Source: Cladosporium sp. IMV 00045 (taxonomy: Eukaryota; Ascomycota; Dothideomycetes; Cladosporiales; Cladosporiaceae). From it: a DNA stretch of 48,449 bases. Positions 10,123-20,677 of the stretch are shown one piece after another (within the stretch, counting starts at the first letter, position 1; every line of letters starts with the position of its first letter). The notes beneath the pieces were generated by a model. That model saw only the letters and a program-made list of their open reading frames with translations, was not told the origin of the DNA and did not search any database. The translations under genes and the position numbers were made by a program. Location: positions 1-48,449 of the forward strand of contig MSJI02000607.1 of NCBI GenBank assembly GCA_001931905.2. The letters run 5' to 3'.

Positions 10123-11340
10123 ATGGCCGATCTCTCTGCTACCGCACAACAGCAGCCCGGCGCGGTTGCACAGCCCCTGGAAAAGGCTCCATCTCGCGCA
10201 GAGTCCTTCCAGTCTGCCTCTTCCCAGCCCAACACTTCCGAGACTCCGGCAACATCCACCCAAAGCACCGTCGCCGGCGCCGAGAGAGATGACGAGCCGC
10301 AACAACCATGGACTGCACCCACTGATGGCCCTTTGAAAACACCCGTCCCGGTGCCTGCTCCCACCGCCAAACCGCAAAAGCCCGCTCCCCTCAACGCCGA
10401 ACAGGAGACCAAATATGCCACAGTCCTCGCCCAGGTCTCGCAATGGCAAACCCTGCCGGCCACGACGGCCAAGAACGCGCCGCAAGCCCCCGTCACCGAC
10501 CATGAGCGCATGTGGTTGACGCGCGAGTGCCTGCTGCGCTACCTGCGCGCGACCAAGTGGAAGACGCCCGACGCCCTGCGCCGCCTGCAGTCCACGCTCA
10601 GCTGGCGCAGGGAGTACGGCGCCGACACCTTCACCTACGACTACATCTCGCCGGAGAACGAGACGGGCAAGCAGGTGATCCTGGGCTACGACAATGACGC
10701 CCGCCCCTGCCTGTACCTCAGCCCGGGCAAGCAGAACACCAAGAACTCCGACCGCCAGATCCACCACCTGTGCTTCATGCTGGACCGCGTCATCGACATG
10801 ACTCCCCCCGGCCAAGAAACCACCGCCCTCCTGATCGACTTCCGCGGCGCGGCCTCCGGCAACGTCCCTTCCTACGGCCAAGCCAAAGCCGTCCTGAACA
10901 TCCTGCAGAACCACAACCCGGAGCGCCTGGGCCGCGCGCTCATCACGCAAATGCCGTGGTACGTGAGCACGTTCTTCAAGCTGATCAGCGGGCTGATCGA
11001 CCCGGTGACGCGGGAGAAGATGAAGTTCAACGAGGACCTGCGCGCGTGGGTGCCGCCGTCGCAGCTGTGGAAAGCGCACGGCGGCGACCTCGACTTCGAG
11101 TACGACCACGCCGCCTACTGGCGCGCGCTGCAGGCCGAGACCGACGCGCGCAGGGAGAAGTACCGCCTGCGCTGGGAGCGCGCGGGCAAGCGCATCGGCG
11201 AGTTTGAGGATTACCTCAAGGGCGGCGAGTGTAAGAGCTTGGGCCAGACTTTGGAGGAGGCTGGTGGTGTCGCGGGTGAGGAGAAGGCGAAGGCCGATCC
11301 GGATCTTGTGGCGGCTGAGGTTGGGAAGATGTCTGTCTGA
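10123..11340 (+). CDS. CRAL-TRIO (Sec14-like) phospholipid transfer protein, Pdr16/17 type
   Basis: Single exon, 405 residues. Residues 1-90 are low in complexity and rich in P, A, T and Q. A CRAL-TRIO N-terminal helical domain covers about 95-165 (L-L-R-Y-L-R-A-T-K-W), and the lipid-binding domain about 180-345. Its gate-region signature N-P-E-R-L-G-R appears near residue 265, then a conserved M-P-W-Y-V-S-T-F-F-K segment. The pattern best fits the Pdr16/Pdr17 (Sfh) branch, phosphatidylinositol transfer proteins that influence sterol and phospholipid homeostasis and azole tolerance in yeast; orthology is inferred by eye. The ATG at 10123 is the first Met in a frame that stays open upstream to 10060 without another ATG. 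The C-terminal 50 residues are charged. No intron is needed. Confidence 0.92.
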   Translation: MADLSATAQQQPGAVAQPLEKAPSRAESFQSASSQPNTSETPATSTQSTVAGAERDDEPQQPWTAPTDGPLKTPVPVPAPTAKPQKPAPLNAEQETKYATVLAQVSQWQTLPATTAKNAPQAPVTDHERMWLTRECLLRYLRATKWKTPDALRRLQSTLSWRREYGADTFTYDYISPENETGKQVILGYDNDARPCLYLSPGKQNTKNSDRQIHHLCFMLDRVIDMTPPGQETTALLIDFRGAASGNVPSYGQAKAVLNILQNHNPERLGRALITQMPWYVSTFFKLISGLIDPVTREKMKFNEDLRAWVPPSQLWKAHGGDLDFEYDHAAYWRALQAETDARREKYRLRWERAGKRIGEFEDYLKGGECKSLGQTLEEAGGVAGEEKAKADPDLVAAEVGKMSV

Positions 11341-12310
11341 TGAGCATTTTTGAGAGAGAGGCCTTTCCACTACAGCTTCGTGAAGGGGCTGGAAAGACAT
11401 TTAGACGGCATTTTCGTTTCTCTTTTTTTTTTTTTTTCCTCCCTTTTTCTTTATGCATTTGTATATTTTCAAGCGGGATCGTGGCATTCATCCGAGTTTC
11501 CAGCAAGAGCAAAAGTCAGCGAGCGCGCGCGGCCTGTCATCATTCAAGCGTTTTCATGCGACTCACCACCTTTTACACTAGAGTTCAGTATCCGTTTTTT
11601 TCCCCCTGTTGCAAGGGCATCTCTGGACATCAAGATGAAGAGAAGAGCGGCCACAATGCGAGTTTGATATAGAGAAGGTATCATTTAGAAGCAGATTTTT
11701 TTTTTTTTTTTTTGCCTTCTTTGTGGATACACTACACTTATTAGACCCTCACCACGCAACGCACATGATAATAAGGGCGGTCCCGGCCGCTTTCTACGAT
11801 AGGAGCTATCGAAGGGGTCTTTTTTTGTTGCTGTTACTGTGTCTCATTTGGACGGCTTCTTTGATGCATTGCAGATTTTCTGATTCGAGGTTGATAGGTA
11901 CATATGGTCACCTTCTTCGCTGCTACATGGAGGGATTCCGTGATGTGGAGGGGAATGGGGCAGTGTAAGGTACGGATTCATCCAAACTACCTTAGTACCT
12001 ACTGTGAGGTAGGTGAAATCCAAAATCGTAGATCTTTCTCTTTGAGATTTCTCCCTCCCTTTCTCTCTTTTTCATCCTCTCGTCTATATCCAAGAGGCCG
12101 CACGCAAGCCTTTCCTTCGAAGACATTTCTCTCCCTTGAACGAAACCGAAACTTGCCAACCGGCCTTCGTCCAGAAATCTCATGTGCCTCGTGATCCGTT
12201 CAAATGCCGCAACCCAAGACCAATGCAATGCAACCGCAACCGCAAGGACAATACGCAAAGAGGCGAAGAAAACACCCCCCCACACCCCTTCACAACAATC
12301 ATCAACAACC
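11341..12310. other. Convergent 3' region between CRAL-TRIO and phosphatase genes
   Basis: Both flanking genes terminate here. T-runs occur at 11426-11438 and about 11697-11713 and may belong to the plus-strand 3' end. Around 11990-12015 is a TACCTACTGTGAGGTAGGT patch of the AGGTA type also seen elsewhere in the window. I see no gene. Confidence 0.5.
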
Positions 12311-13452
12311 TCACCTCTCCCCCCTCAACCTGCTCCTCAACCTCCCCACCTCCCCCTCCCCCAACCCACACCTCTCCCTCACATACACTTCCCAGCCACC
12401 AAACTCCCCCCTCACCATCCCCAACGCAGCAAGCATATTCTCCCTCTTCGAGCTCACCATATTCCTCACGCCCTCCTCATCCCCCTCCAGAACCGGATTG
12501 GCGAGCAAGCGCGTCACGAAAAGCTCCCGCAGAGGCGCCAGCCCTTGGTCTGTCAGAGCGTACTCCTCCGCGATGGTTTCGTCGTCCACGCCCGCGAGGG
12601 AGAGAAGTAAGGCTGCCAGAAGGCCCGTGCGGTCTTTGCCTGCCGTGCAGTGGAAGACGCACGAGGCAGGCAGTCCTCCTTCTTTTCCTTCTTGTCCTTC
12701 GTCTTCTTGGGTTTCAGCGCTCAAGTACCGCAGAATCGTCCCAAACGCCTCGCCAGCATGGTTCAATATGTCGCGATACGCGGCGACGAAGCCCTCGCTC
12801 CCGGAGCGCGTGTAGGCTTTGTACCGCAGGGCGATCTGTTCGGGTCCGTAGTCTGAAGCCGCGAAGACGGGCGTCCAGTGTCGGGTTATGCCGTGCTGGG
12901 AGAAGAGGGCTGTGAGGGCTTCGTTGGGGTCTAAGGAGCCGTTTGAGGTGGTGGTGGTGGTGGTGGAGGAGGAGGTTTGTTCGCTCGAGGGCTTTGCAGT
13001 GTGGTGGTTTTGGGAGGCGCTACCCTCGCGGTGGATTTCGGGGAGGGAGCGCAGGTCGAAGATTGTTTTTATGCCTGGGTTGGTGGGAGTCGTTAGTCAC
13101 CTTGTGTTTTAATCATCGCATGCGAAGTACTCTCTCTCAGTTAAGGAAAGGATAGAATAGAAAAACCGTTACGGCCCCCCAATCAACCCCCAAAAGAAAA
13201 GACACACACACACTCTCGTCAAGAAAGGTGATGCAGTACCTTACCTAAATCCCATCTCATCCTCCTCAACCCCTCCTCCCGCGCCTTAGAGGGGTCCGCG
13301 CAGCGAAACACAAAACCCGTCGTGATCGGTCTGCCATCCTTGGTGACTGTACTCGAATGTCCGCCGAGGTCGCGGAAATTCGCTATGCCGGAGATGGAGT
13401 GGAAGGGTGGTGAGGGTAGAGGGTGAGGGTCTTCGGGGTGGTGGTCGCCCAT
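12311..13452 (-). CDS. Tyrosine/serine protein phosphatase, Y_phosphatase3 family
   Basis: Two exons: 13452-13245 and 13074-12311. The 170-bp intron has donor GTAAGG and acceptor CAG, phase 1. The product is 323 residues. The N-terminus contains I-x-N-F-R-D-L-G-G, the substrate-recognition block typical of this family (Pfam Y_phosphatase3, related to mycobacterial MptpB). The catalytic P-loop H-C-T-A-G-K-D-R-T-G is intact (Cys near residue 212, Arg near 218). Family members dephosphorylate phospho-amino acids and sometimes phosphoinositides; the substrate here is unknown. Residues about 95-115 hold a run of Thr coded by a GGT/ACC microsatellite (about 12945-12970), probably a disordered loop. 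Probably cytosolic: no signal peptide or membrane helix is visible. The C-terminus is charged and ends R-L-R-G-E-R. Confidence 0.9.
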
Positions 13453-14182
13453 GGTTCGTTCGTTTTGATCGTGAAATTTTTGGGGTTTGATGCTATCTCT
13501 CGGGGTTTTTGGTGGGGGTTGATGATCAACACCGGTAGAAGGATGAACAGGTAAGAAGGTCTGGAGAGGAAGGGCGTTGGTCTTTCTTCAGCCTTGCATC
13601 AAGTATGTATACAAGTAGGGTTGGGGATGTTGAGATGTTGACAGGAATTCTTGCGCGAGAGGGAAATGCCTCGGCTTTTGATTAGGGCCTTGGATAGTCG
13701 TTACCTAGTAGGTACATACGTACCTCTACGTACATGAAGGTAAGGTAAGGTACTTTCACTTTCGCCTATACGGTGTTTATTGATTTAGGAACTGGTTTGT
13801 CCTGAGTCCTTCTACCTTGGATTATTAGATGAATATTATAGGCAACTGGCCTCGTTTCTTACGAAGCTATACGTTTGACTGCCGGTGGCTGTTTTCAATG
13901 ATTTTCTTCTTTCTTTGAATTTACTACCGACAAAACAAACGGAAAAATGATTCTTCGCGGATAAAAAAACTATTGGGGCATGCACTCATTCATGATAATT
14001 CATTTCCATCGCAAGAAAGTGGCTCTTCCGGAGCTTCTCTTCTCTTCTGCCCTGTCCTGTCCTCCACCACCTCTTCTTCTTCTACAATTGAGCCTTGATG
14101 TGTTTTCACATCCACAGCAATCAATCATTCAATCAGTGCTCTCAGCAACTCCCATGCACACGTCCGCCTCTCACATCCCTCT
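13453..14182. promoter_or_regulatory. Phosphatase promoter and PKA-R 3' region
   Basis: This lies between two minus-strand genes. From 13700 to 13752 there is a dense cluster of TACCT/AGGTA and GTAC elements, listed separately. The 13880-13980 part is AT-rich. I see no gene. Confidence 0.5.
13700..13752. repeat. Cluster of TACCT/AGGTA and GTAC short repeats
   Basis: About 50 bases contain at least six AGGTA/TACCT words in both orientations and several GTAC palindromes. One is an imperfect inverted pair GGTAC-ATAC-GTACC, and the block ends with AGGTAAGGTAAGGTAC. It sits roughly 250-300 bases upstream of the phosphatase start. Similar words recur near 11995 and 42340. They may be binding sites or a dispersed simple-sequence family; I cannot tell which. 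Confidence 0.5.
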
Positions 14183-15547
14183 CTATTGCACAACATCGTC
14201 CTTGACATTCCTCGGATCGTTGCGGCGCATGATTCCCTCGACAGGACCGAGCAAACGCTGAAAGCCATCCTTGCCCAGCGTGGCGACCTTGACCTCGCTC
14301 GTGCTGACAACACTCGCAGCGCGGGGTTTGTCCTCGAGCAGCGCCAGCTCGCCGAAATAGTCGCCCTTGTTGTAGGCCGTGAGGGGCGCGTCGGAGCCGC
14401 GCTTGACCGCCTCCGCGCTGCCGGACTCCAGGATGTAGAACTTGTCGCCCACGTCGCCTTCCTTGATGATGGCGCTGCCGGCCGGGTACTTGTGCGTGTC
14501 GAGGGCGTCGGCGATCTTGCTGCGCTCGTAGGGAGTGAGAGTGGAGAAGAGGGGGACCTCTTCCAGGAAGGACTCGTACATCCGGCGGCGCTGGAAGGCA
14601 GAGTCCATGAGGATGCGGCGGAAGGTGATGCGGTCGAGCTGCCAGAGGATGCTAGTTTCGGTGCTCACCACGGTGGCCGCGCGGGGCGCGTTGTACATCA
14701 GGGCCAGCTCGCCGAAGGAGGTGCCCGGGCCGGAGGAGGCGACCTTGGTGCCCATGCCGTCGGCGCCCGGCTCGACGTGGCCGGTCTTGGAGACGTAGAT
14801 GTCGAAGTTACCACTCTCCACGATATAGAAGTAGTCGCCGGCATCGCCTTGGACAATGACGCGGACGTCTTTGGCGGGGACCTTGCGTTCCTGCAAGGCG
14901 GCCAGGACCTGGTCGCTCTGCTCGTCGTCGAGGTGAGCGAAGAGGAAATTGTGGGCGACGGCGGATCTCAGACGAGCCTCTTGCTGTTCGGTTTTGGGGA
15001 AGGTGGGAGCCTTCCAGTGGGCGTCGTCTGCGGACGAGGGAGCCAGCGACTCGGCGGAGACGGAGGTGCGGCGGTTGACGTTGTAGTTGTTGGGGAGCGA
15101 TTGCGGCACGTCCATGGCGCCGGCGGAGACGGAGGCAGGAGGGCTTGCCTGGGAGCCGGATGCAGGCGTGAAACCAAAGTTGCCAAAACCTCCAGCAGCG
15201 GGAGGCGAGGAAGAGGTGTGGGCGTTGTTCCTCACATTGGGCGGGAAGGAGGAGGCGGTGGGGGAGGCGAAGTCATTCTCCTCCTCTTCAGCGACGGACT
15301 GCATGCCTCTGTGGCCGGGGGATGCGGCTGGTGAGGTGGTACCGAAGGGGTTGTTGCCAGGGAAGGTGTTTTCGGCCATTCCCGACTGGTTGGAATGGCG
15401 CTGGGAGAGGAGGAACTCGGCACGCTGAGACTCGAGGCGACGGAGGAAGAAGTTTGCGCAGAACTGGAGCAGGTCTTGAGGGTTGTGTTTGAGGACTTCG
15501 CGGTCGAGGGCGCGGATTTCGTTGGAGTAATCGCTGGGCAGCGACAT
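14183..15547 (-). CDS. pkaR: cAMP-dependent protein kinase regulatory subunit
   Basis: Holds the PKA catalytic subunit inactive until cAMP binds. Single exon, 454 residues. Residues 1-50 form the dimerization/docking helices, with the conserved fungal start M-S-L-P-x-x-Y. A disordered S/P-rich linker covers about 50-155. The inhibitor sequence R-R-T-S-V lies at 159-163; serine at the phospho-acceptor position makes it a substrate-type (RII-like) site. Two cyclic-nucleotide-binding domains follow, each with a complete phosphate-binding cassette F-G-E-L-A-L-x(5)-P-R-A-A at 278-291 and 398-411. Both arginines needed for cAMP phosphate contact are present, so both sites look functional. The neighbouring 2-kb upstream gap suggests a long leader and extensive regulation. 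Confidence 0.96.
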   Translation of the reverse strand: MSLPSDYSNEIRALDREVLKHNPQDLLQFCANFFLRRLESQRAEFLLSQRHSNQSGMAENTFPGNNPFGTTSPAASPGHRGMQSVAEEEENDFASPTASSFPPNVRNNAHTSSSPPAAGGFGNFGFTPASGSQASPPASVSAGAMDVPQSLPNNYNVNRRTSVSAESLAPSSADDAHWKAPTFPKTEQQEARLRSAVAHNFLFAHLDDEQSDQVLAALQERKVPAKDVRVIVQGDAGDYFYIVESGNFDIYVSKTGHVEPGADGMGTKVASSGPGTSFGELALMYNAPRAATVVSTETSILWQLDRITFRRILMDSAFQRRRMYESFLEEVPLFSTLTPYERSKIADALDTHKYPAGSAIIKEGDVGDKFYILESGSAEAVKRGSDAPLTAYNKGDYFGELALLEDKPRAASVVSTSEVKVATLGKDGFQRLLGPVEGIMRRNDPRNVKDDVVQ

Positions 15548-17547
15548 TGCAAGGACAGACGTCGAAGTATCTCTCTCTCACACGCACGCACGTAACGCAC
15601 GCACACAGGCCAGTAAGGCGGGCGGGCAGGCAGGCAGGCAGAATGAGCGTAGTGGAGGGGGCAGACGTCGCCGGGGCGGGATTAGCTCACGGGTGGTGGG
15701 TCTGCGGTGAGGTCACGCCGACGCGCAGAGGGTGAGAGCTTGAGGTGATGATGATGATGCTGATGCTGATGAGGGAGTTGGTGCTAGGAGGTAGCTGCCA
15801 GCTGTTGTGGGAGCGAGTACTACAGCAGCAAGCGTTTTGGGGAACAGGCCAAAGCAGCACAGCAGAGCAGCAGCACAGCAAGAGGTGGCAGGCCTGGGTG
15901 ACTGGTTGGAGGGGAACAGGGCGAAAGTGTGGAGATGATTGACGTAGGGCGAGCCGCGAGATGTGCTGTGGCTGTTCGCAGAAGAGAGTCAGGCTGTGGG
16001 ATGATGAGAGTCTGGAAGGGATCGAGGGTCTGGAAGGATTGTAGAAGAGTTGTCTTGTCGCATTGAAGAGGAGAAGAGTCGGACGAGGGGTGTTATCATA
16101 TCAGGTGAGCAATAACAAATGCAGCCATGCAACGATGTTTCCTCCATCTTCTGTTTGACGGTGGAGAGAAGCTCTTTCCTGATAGATGCCTTGGTGCCTT
16201 GCCACTTTGCCTGCCTCATCTGAACATCTCAAGTGCGGGGCAAGAGCTAAAGCTTTGGAGGTGCCTCGGTGCTTGCCATGACGGGGTCTTCAATCAATTG
16301 GTTTAATCAATTGCATTAATCGATTGCATTATTGTAACCAATGTGCCGGTTGCATCAATGCATTGGCCTCGATCACCACCTGATTATTGTTGACTACATC
16401 CATTGCTTCTTCCAGTCCCTACCTGCATACGCCGATGACGGAGTATAGTCTTGCCTATCTTGCACTGAGCAAGCTCGAAGCAAAGCCCTACGAAACAAGT
16501 GCCTTGCTTGAAATAATGATCCCACCTGATCCTCTCAGCATCTTGTACCGCTGGTACCAGGCAAGCCACAGCCACCTCTGGAAAATGATGTAGCTCAGGA
16601 CGACTGCCTTCCTTATCAATTTACAGCCATTGTTCACGAAACTGGCAAGCGAGATACTAAAGAAAGACATGAAATACATCAATGCCACTTGGGCAAATAA
16701 TGAGCAGCAGTTGGGACCAGATATATACATGGTTCACATACATGCGCACGCTGATCTCACTTAATCGTGAGACTTTCGCGGAGAATAACTCAATACACAC
16801 CAGTCTCCGCATACAACGATAATCCACAGGGAAATCGCATCTGCAGTTTTGATCTTTCCCTCTCCAAGCCTCGACCATCTGCAGGCACTGACACGTGCAG
16901 TGGTGATTGACCGCCTCGCCAAAATCCATCCCAAGAAGAAGAGGGTTTTGTAGAGCGCCACCATGCACACACTCACGATATGGCCGGAGGTGGCTCACCT
17001 TCGCTTCTCCCAACGCTCGTACATATGTCGACCCTGCATATCACCATCACTGCTGTGAAGTACTACTATCTGTAATTCTGCGTTATCTCTCCTGGAATCA
17101 ATCCTCTGCTTCTTCATCGTTTTCAATAGAAAACATCAACATCCATCCTTCTCTCTCACACCGCTTATTCTGCCCCATCAAGAAAATAATGTGTCATCGC
17201 TCGATTGACGGCATCGGTGTGAGGATTGCCTAACCGAAGCCAGCCAGCCAGCCAACTCTGCTCCATCGCTCTCTATCGCCAGCTCTCTCGGCCTGCGCCC
17301 AAGAACACCCAGCCCCCCCGCGCCAACGGTGCTAGCAGGTGTCTAGCTTCGCGCCGACTGATTCCCCTTCATCATCGCCAACGCATCTCGCTCTCCCTCC
17401 CTCCCCCAATAGTCCGCGCATCTGTCGTGCATACATTACTCCAGATATACCCACTACCCGCCTTCACTTACACTTTCCCTTCACTTACTCCCTCCTCTCA
17501 CTTCACCAACACACCCACGCCTCATAGAGAGCCCTTCCCGCGCAACC
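15548..17547. promoter_or_regulatory. 2-kb divergent regulatory gap between PKA-R and CBM48 genes
   Basis: This is the longest gene-free stretch of the window and separates two divergent genes. Near the PKA-R start it has a GGCA/GGCG microsatellite (about 15619-15640) and an ATG/CTG-rich repeat (about 15744-15770). The central AT-rich part has three 13-bp tandem repeats (16292-16330) and a CCAAT box near 16338. Toward 17548 it becomes pyrimidine-rich with CTCTC tracts. Several short minus-strand ATG frames (for example 16219-15989) could act as upstream ORFs if the leader is long. No coding gene is supported. Confidence 0.6.
16292..16330. repeat. Three tandem 13-bp AT-rich repeats
   Basis: Three units follow one another without spacing: 16292-16304, 16305-16317 and 16318-16330. 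The pattern is AATC(A/G)ATTG(C/G)(A/T)TT. The second and third units differ by a single base, and each has a short palindromic core (CAATTG or ATCGAT). The block sits mid-way between two divergent genes. Function is unknown; it could be a clustered homeodomain-type or chromatin element. Confidence 0.65.
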
Positions 17548-20500
17548 ATGGGCTCCTACACCTTCAGGTGGTACGTCGGCCGTCATATCCGCAAACCCCC
17601 ATGCGCGCTTCCAAACCCACCTTGGCCCATCGCAATCCGCGTCAGAGCTGGATTTTGGGTGGAGCTGCCTGGTGCCAGTGCCAGCGCCAGCTACCAAGGC
17701 TCGTTTGCGCTGTGCTACGGTGCTACCCTACCGCGCGGTGCCTTGGAAAACTTCGCTTTCGCTCTGTTTTTCGCTGTTTCCAATAGCCAATTCGCAAGCT
17801 GACTTGATTCGCCTTTCTCCTCGTATAGGGATCATCCTGCCGAAGAAGTCTACGTAACCGGCACCTTTGACAACTGGTCCAAGAGCGTCAAGCTGGAAAA
17901 GGACGGCTCTTCCTTCTCCAAAACCGTCGATATCCCCGTTTCAAACACAGCCGCAAAAATCCACTACAAGGTGCGTTTTCAAGCCATTGCCCGCTCGCTT
18001 CCGCGCCCGTCGCAACTCCTCCCCAGCCTTCATCATCCGCAAAGCGCTTGCTGACATCCGCGCGCAAAGTTCGTCGCAGACGGAGATTGGAAACACGACC
18101 CCAGCGGCAAGACCGAGACCGACCACGAAGGAAACATCAACAACGTTGTCGACCCTCAAGACCTGCAGCCTTCGCTATCCTCCGCCGCAATGTCTTCCAC
18201 CGGCCCTGAGGCGACGTGAGTTCTTGGAATACTCTTGCACAAAATCGCAATTCCCGCAACTAACAACCCACAGCACTGCCGCACTTGCAGGCAAACAGCC
18301 TCTCGAACACGAAAAGGACCTCCCCGGCGCCTTCCCCGAGACTCCTGGCGTAGGGACTCCTGCAGCCGTCGACGGCCAGAAAGAGCAGACTTTCTCCGTG
18401 AACCCAATCCCCGCCTCAGAAGGCGCAGGCAACCCGATCTTTCTCGCTGCTGGTGAAAAGGTCCCCGAGGCCTCTGCCATCCACACCAACACCATCAACT
18501 CCAAAGTCCACGACGACCCTGAGCTCAAGGCCAAGGACACCGAGCAGACCTTCAGCGTCGCTCCCATTCCCGCAACTGCTGGCCCTGCCAACCCGGTTAC
18601 TCTCAAGCCTGGCGAGGAGGTTCCTCACCCCAGTACCATCACCGCAAACACTGTCAACAGCAACGTGAAGCTCGACAAGGACTCCTACGAGAAGAGCGAC
18701 AGCGGTGCTCCTCAACTCCCTCCCATTCTTTCCCCGACCAGCGAGAAGGAGGCCAACGGCTTCAAGTCCGTCTTCGGTGGCATTGGACCTGCGACCACTC
18801 CTCCTTTCATCCCCGAGTCTTCCCTTCCCATGGGTGAGAAGGCGGTTTCCGACGTTGGCCCTAACGTCTCCTCTGTCGCACCCCAAAGCACCACCAACGA
18901 GCTTGCCGGTCAGCAACCCATTGAGCCGCGCGGCGTGCCTCAAGTTGTTGAGGATAGCCAGGAGAAGGCTCATGTCGCACCGGAGGCCGCTGCCAACCCT
19001 GCGGCCGTTCAAGAGAAGACCCAGCTCGAGGATGAGCTGAAGGACAAGGTTCCCGCTGAACCCGCCGCTGCCGAGTCGGGTGCTGTGCCCAGCGCCGTCC
19101 AGGAGAGCCAGCAGAAGGCCAATGCCGCGCCTGAGGCTACCGCCAGCAATGAGGCCGTGGAAGAGAAGAAACAAGTCGAGGACGAGTTGAAAGGAAAGGT
19201 CGCTGAAGAGCCCGCCACATCTGAGTCGGGTCTGCTCGGCAAGAGCGAGAGGGGAGTCACTGGCGCTGTTGTTGGAGGTGTCGCCGCTGCTGGCACTGCG
19301 GCCGCGGCCGGTGCATATGCGCTGCGCGACAAGACCACCGAGGCGACTGGCAAGGACCCCGTTGAGGCGGTCACTGGCAGCGCTCCCAAGACCGACGCCG
19401 CTGGTCTGCCTATCGAGCCCAGCACTGTCCCCGAGGTGGCCAAGGAGAGCCAGGAGAAGGCCCATGCCGACCCCGAGGCTGCGGCCAACCCTGAAGCCGT
19501 TGTCGAGAAGTCTGAGATAGAGGACGAGCTGAAGAAGAAGGTGCCCGAACAACCCGCGACCTCCGAGTCTGGTCTGCTTGGCAAGAGCGAGCAAGGCGTG
19601 TCTGGTGCCGTCACCGGCGCTGTTGTTGGTGGTGCGGCCACTGTTGGCGCTGCTGCCGCTGCGACTACTTATGCTATTCGCCAAAAGGCTACCGAAACGA
19701 CCGGAACTGACCCCGTCTCTGTTTTGCCCGAGGGTGTCCAGGACAGCATCAACAACATGAACAGCAAGGGAACCACCGCGCCTGCTGTCGCTCCCACTCC
19801 TCCGTCTACTCTCGACACTTCCAAGGATGACACTCTTCCCCAACAGCCGGCTCTTGGCCAGGGCGTTGTCATCCCCGCTGAGGAGAATGCGCCACCCGCT
19901 GCGAGCGGGGTACCCGAAGAGGTCGTCAGCTCTCAAAAGGAGGCCCACGCTTCTCCCGAGGCCGCTGCCAACCCGGAAGCTGTTGTTGAGAAGAAGGCCA
20001 TGGAGAAGGAACTCAAGTCTGAGCTCAAGCCTGTCGAGGCCAGCGGAGAGCCTGCGCCGACCGTGACCGCTGCGACCACCGCTGTTGCCCCTGTCACTTC
20101 CTCTGGTGCACCCCAGCTCAACGAGCCCACTGCCGTCTCGCCGATCTCCATGGAGAACGACAAGCCCAGCAATGGTGCTGCCGTCGCCGCAACTGGCGCT
20201 GCCGCGGCCGCCGGCGCTGCTGGCACTACTGCCATCACTGACAAGACCAACGAGAAGGAGGTCGAAGGCTCTAAGGAGCTCAACGCCCCTGCTGGTGCGC
20301 CTGCAAAGACTGAGGTCCAGGACAAGCTTGCTGCCCCGGAACAGCAGACTCCGCTTGATAGTAGAGATGTCTCGCCCATGTCTCGTGTCGCAACCAAGAA
20401 CCACCCCGAAGGTGCCGAGAGCGGCCCCACCGTCACCACCGGCGCCGAGAGCGACAAGGTCCCCGCCGAGTCTAAGCCTGAGGATGCTGCGACCGAATCC

Positions 20501-20677
20501 AAGCCCGTTGGCTCCCGCCCGGAGGCCTCCAACAGCACCCAGCAAAAGCGTGGCTCTTTCATGGACCGCATGAAGGGCACCCCCGAGAGCACCAAGACTA
20601 GCGGAAGCGGCGGCGAGAGCCAGAAGAAGCGTAGGAGCTTTTTTGGCAGGATCAAGGATAAGCTGAAGTCGACGTAG
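17548..20677 (+). CDS. CBM48 (AMPK1-type glycogen-binding) protein, Crp1/Mdg1 family
   Basis: Four exons: 17548-17570, 17829-17970, 18070-18215 and 18274-20677, giving 904 residues. The first intron (258 bp) splits the Trp8 codon in phase 2; the others are 99 and 58 bp. Residues 1-90 form a compact AMPK-type carbohydrate-binding module (Y-V-T-G-T-F-D-N-W, then F-V-A-D-G-D-W with D-P-S). Yeast relatives Crp1 and Mdg1 share this module; Crp1 binds cruciform DNA and Mdg1 affects pheromone signalling. The rest is long, disordered and repetitive: a twofold E-Q-T-F-S-V-x-P-I-P-A repeat near residues 140 and 193, four copies of a S-Q-E-K-A-H-containing unit, and three Ala/Gly-rich hydrophobic stretches. 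The C-terminus is basic and amphipathic (R-R-S-F-F-G-R-I-K-D-K-L-K). Confidence is high for the CBM and low for the biochemical role. Confidence 0.9.
18932..20046 (+). repeat. Four-copy coding repeat within the CBM48 protein
   Basis: Copies begin near 18932, 19079, 19417 and 19903 (residues about 323, 372, 485 and 647). Each reads roughly V-P-x-x-V-x-x-S-Q-x-K-A-H-A-x-P-E-A-A-A, then N-x-E-A-V-x-E-K-x-x-x-E-D-E-L-K-x-K-V. Copies 2 and 3 are each followed by a T-S-E-S-G-L-L-G-K-S-E linker and an Ala/Gly-rich stretch (residues about 433-452 and 547-570). A third Ala/Gly stretch lies near 739-758. The charged, heptad-like E-D-E-L-K segment may form helices. Confidence 0.8.

Noticed and set aside
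10027..11400. Minus-strand open frame of about 457 codons opposite the CRAL-TRIO gene
   Set aside because: The plus strand encodes a recognisable Sec14-like protein with GC-ending codons; this bias leaves the opposite strand open by chance.
12136..12915. Plus-strand open frames opposite the phosphatase gene
   Set aside because: Pro/Ser/Arg-rich shadows; the minus strand has an intact catalytic HCxxGxxR motif and good splice sites.
14186..15334. Plus-strand open frame of about 382 codons opposite PKA-R
   Set aside because: Antisense shadow of the well-conserved PKA regulatory subunit; the translation is Val/Gly/Asp-rich without domains.
15989..16219. Possible 76-codon upstream ORF before PKA-R
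   Set aside because: No evidence that the leader reaches this far; kept only as a note under the regulatory gap.
18416..20545. Very long minus-strand open frame (about 709 codons) opposite the CBM48 gene
   Set aside because: It is the mirror of a GC-rich, repetitive coding exon whose plus-strand reading has a known domain and proper splice sites. The antisense translation is Ser/Gly/Arg/Leu-rich with no domain.
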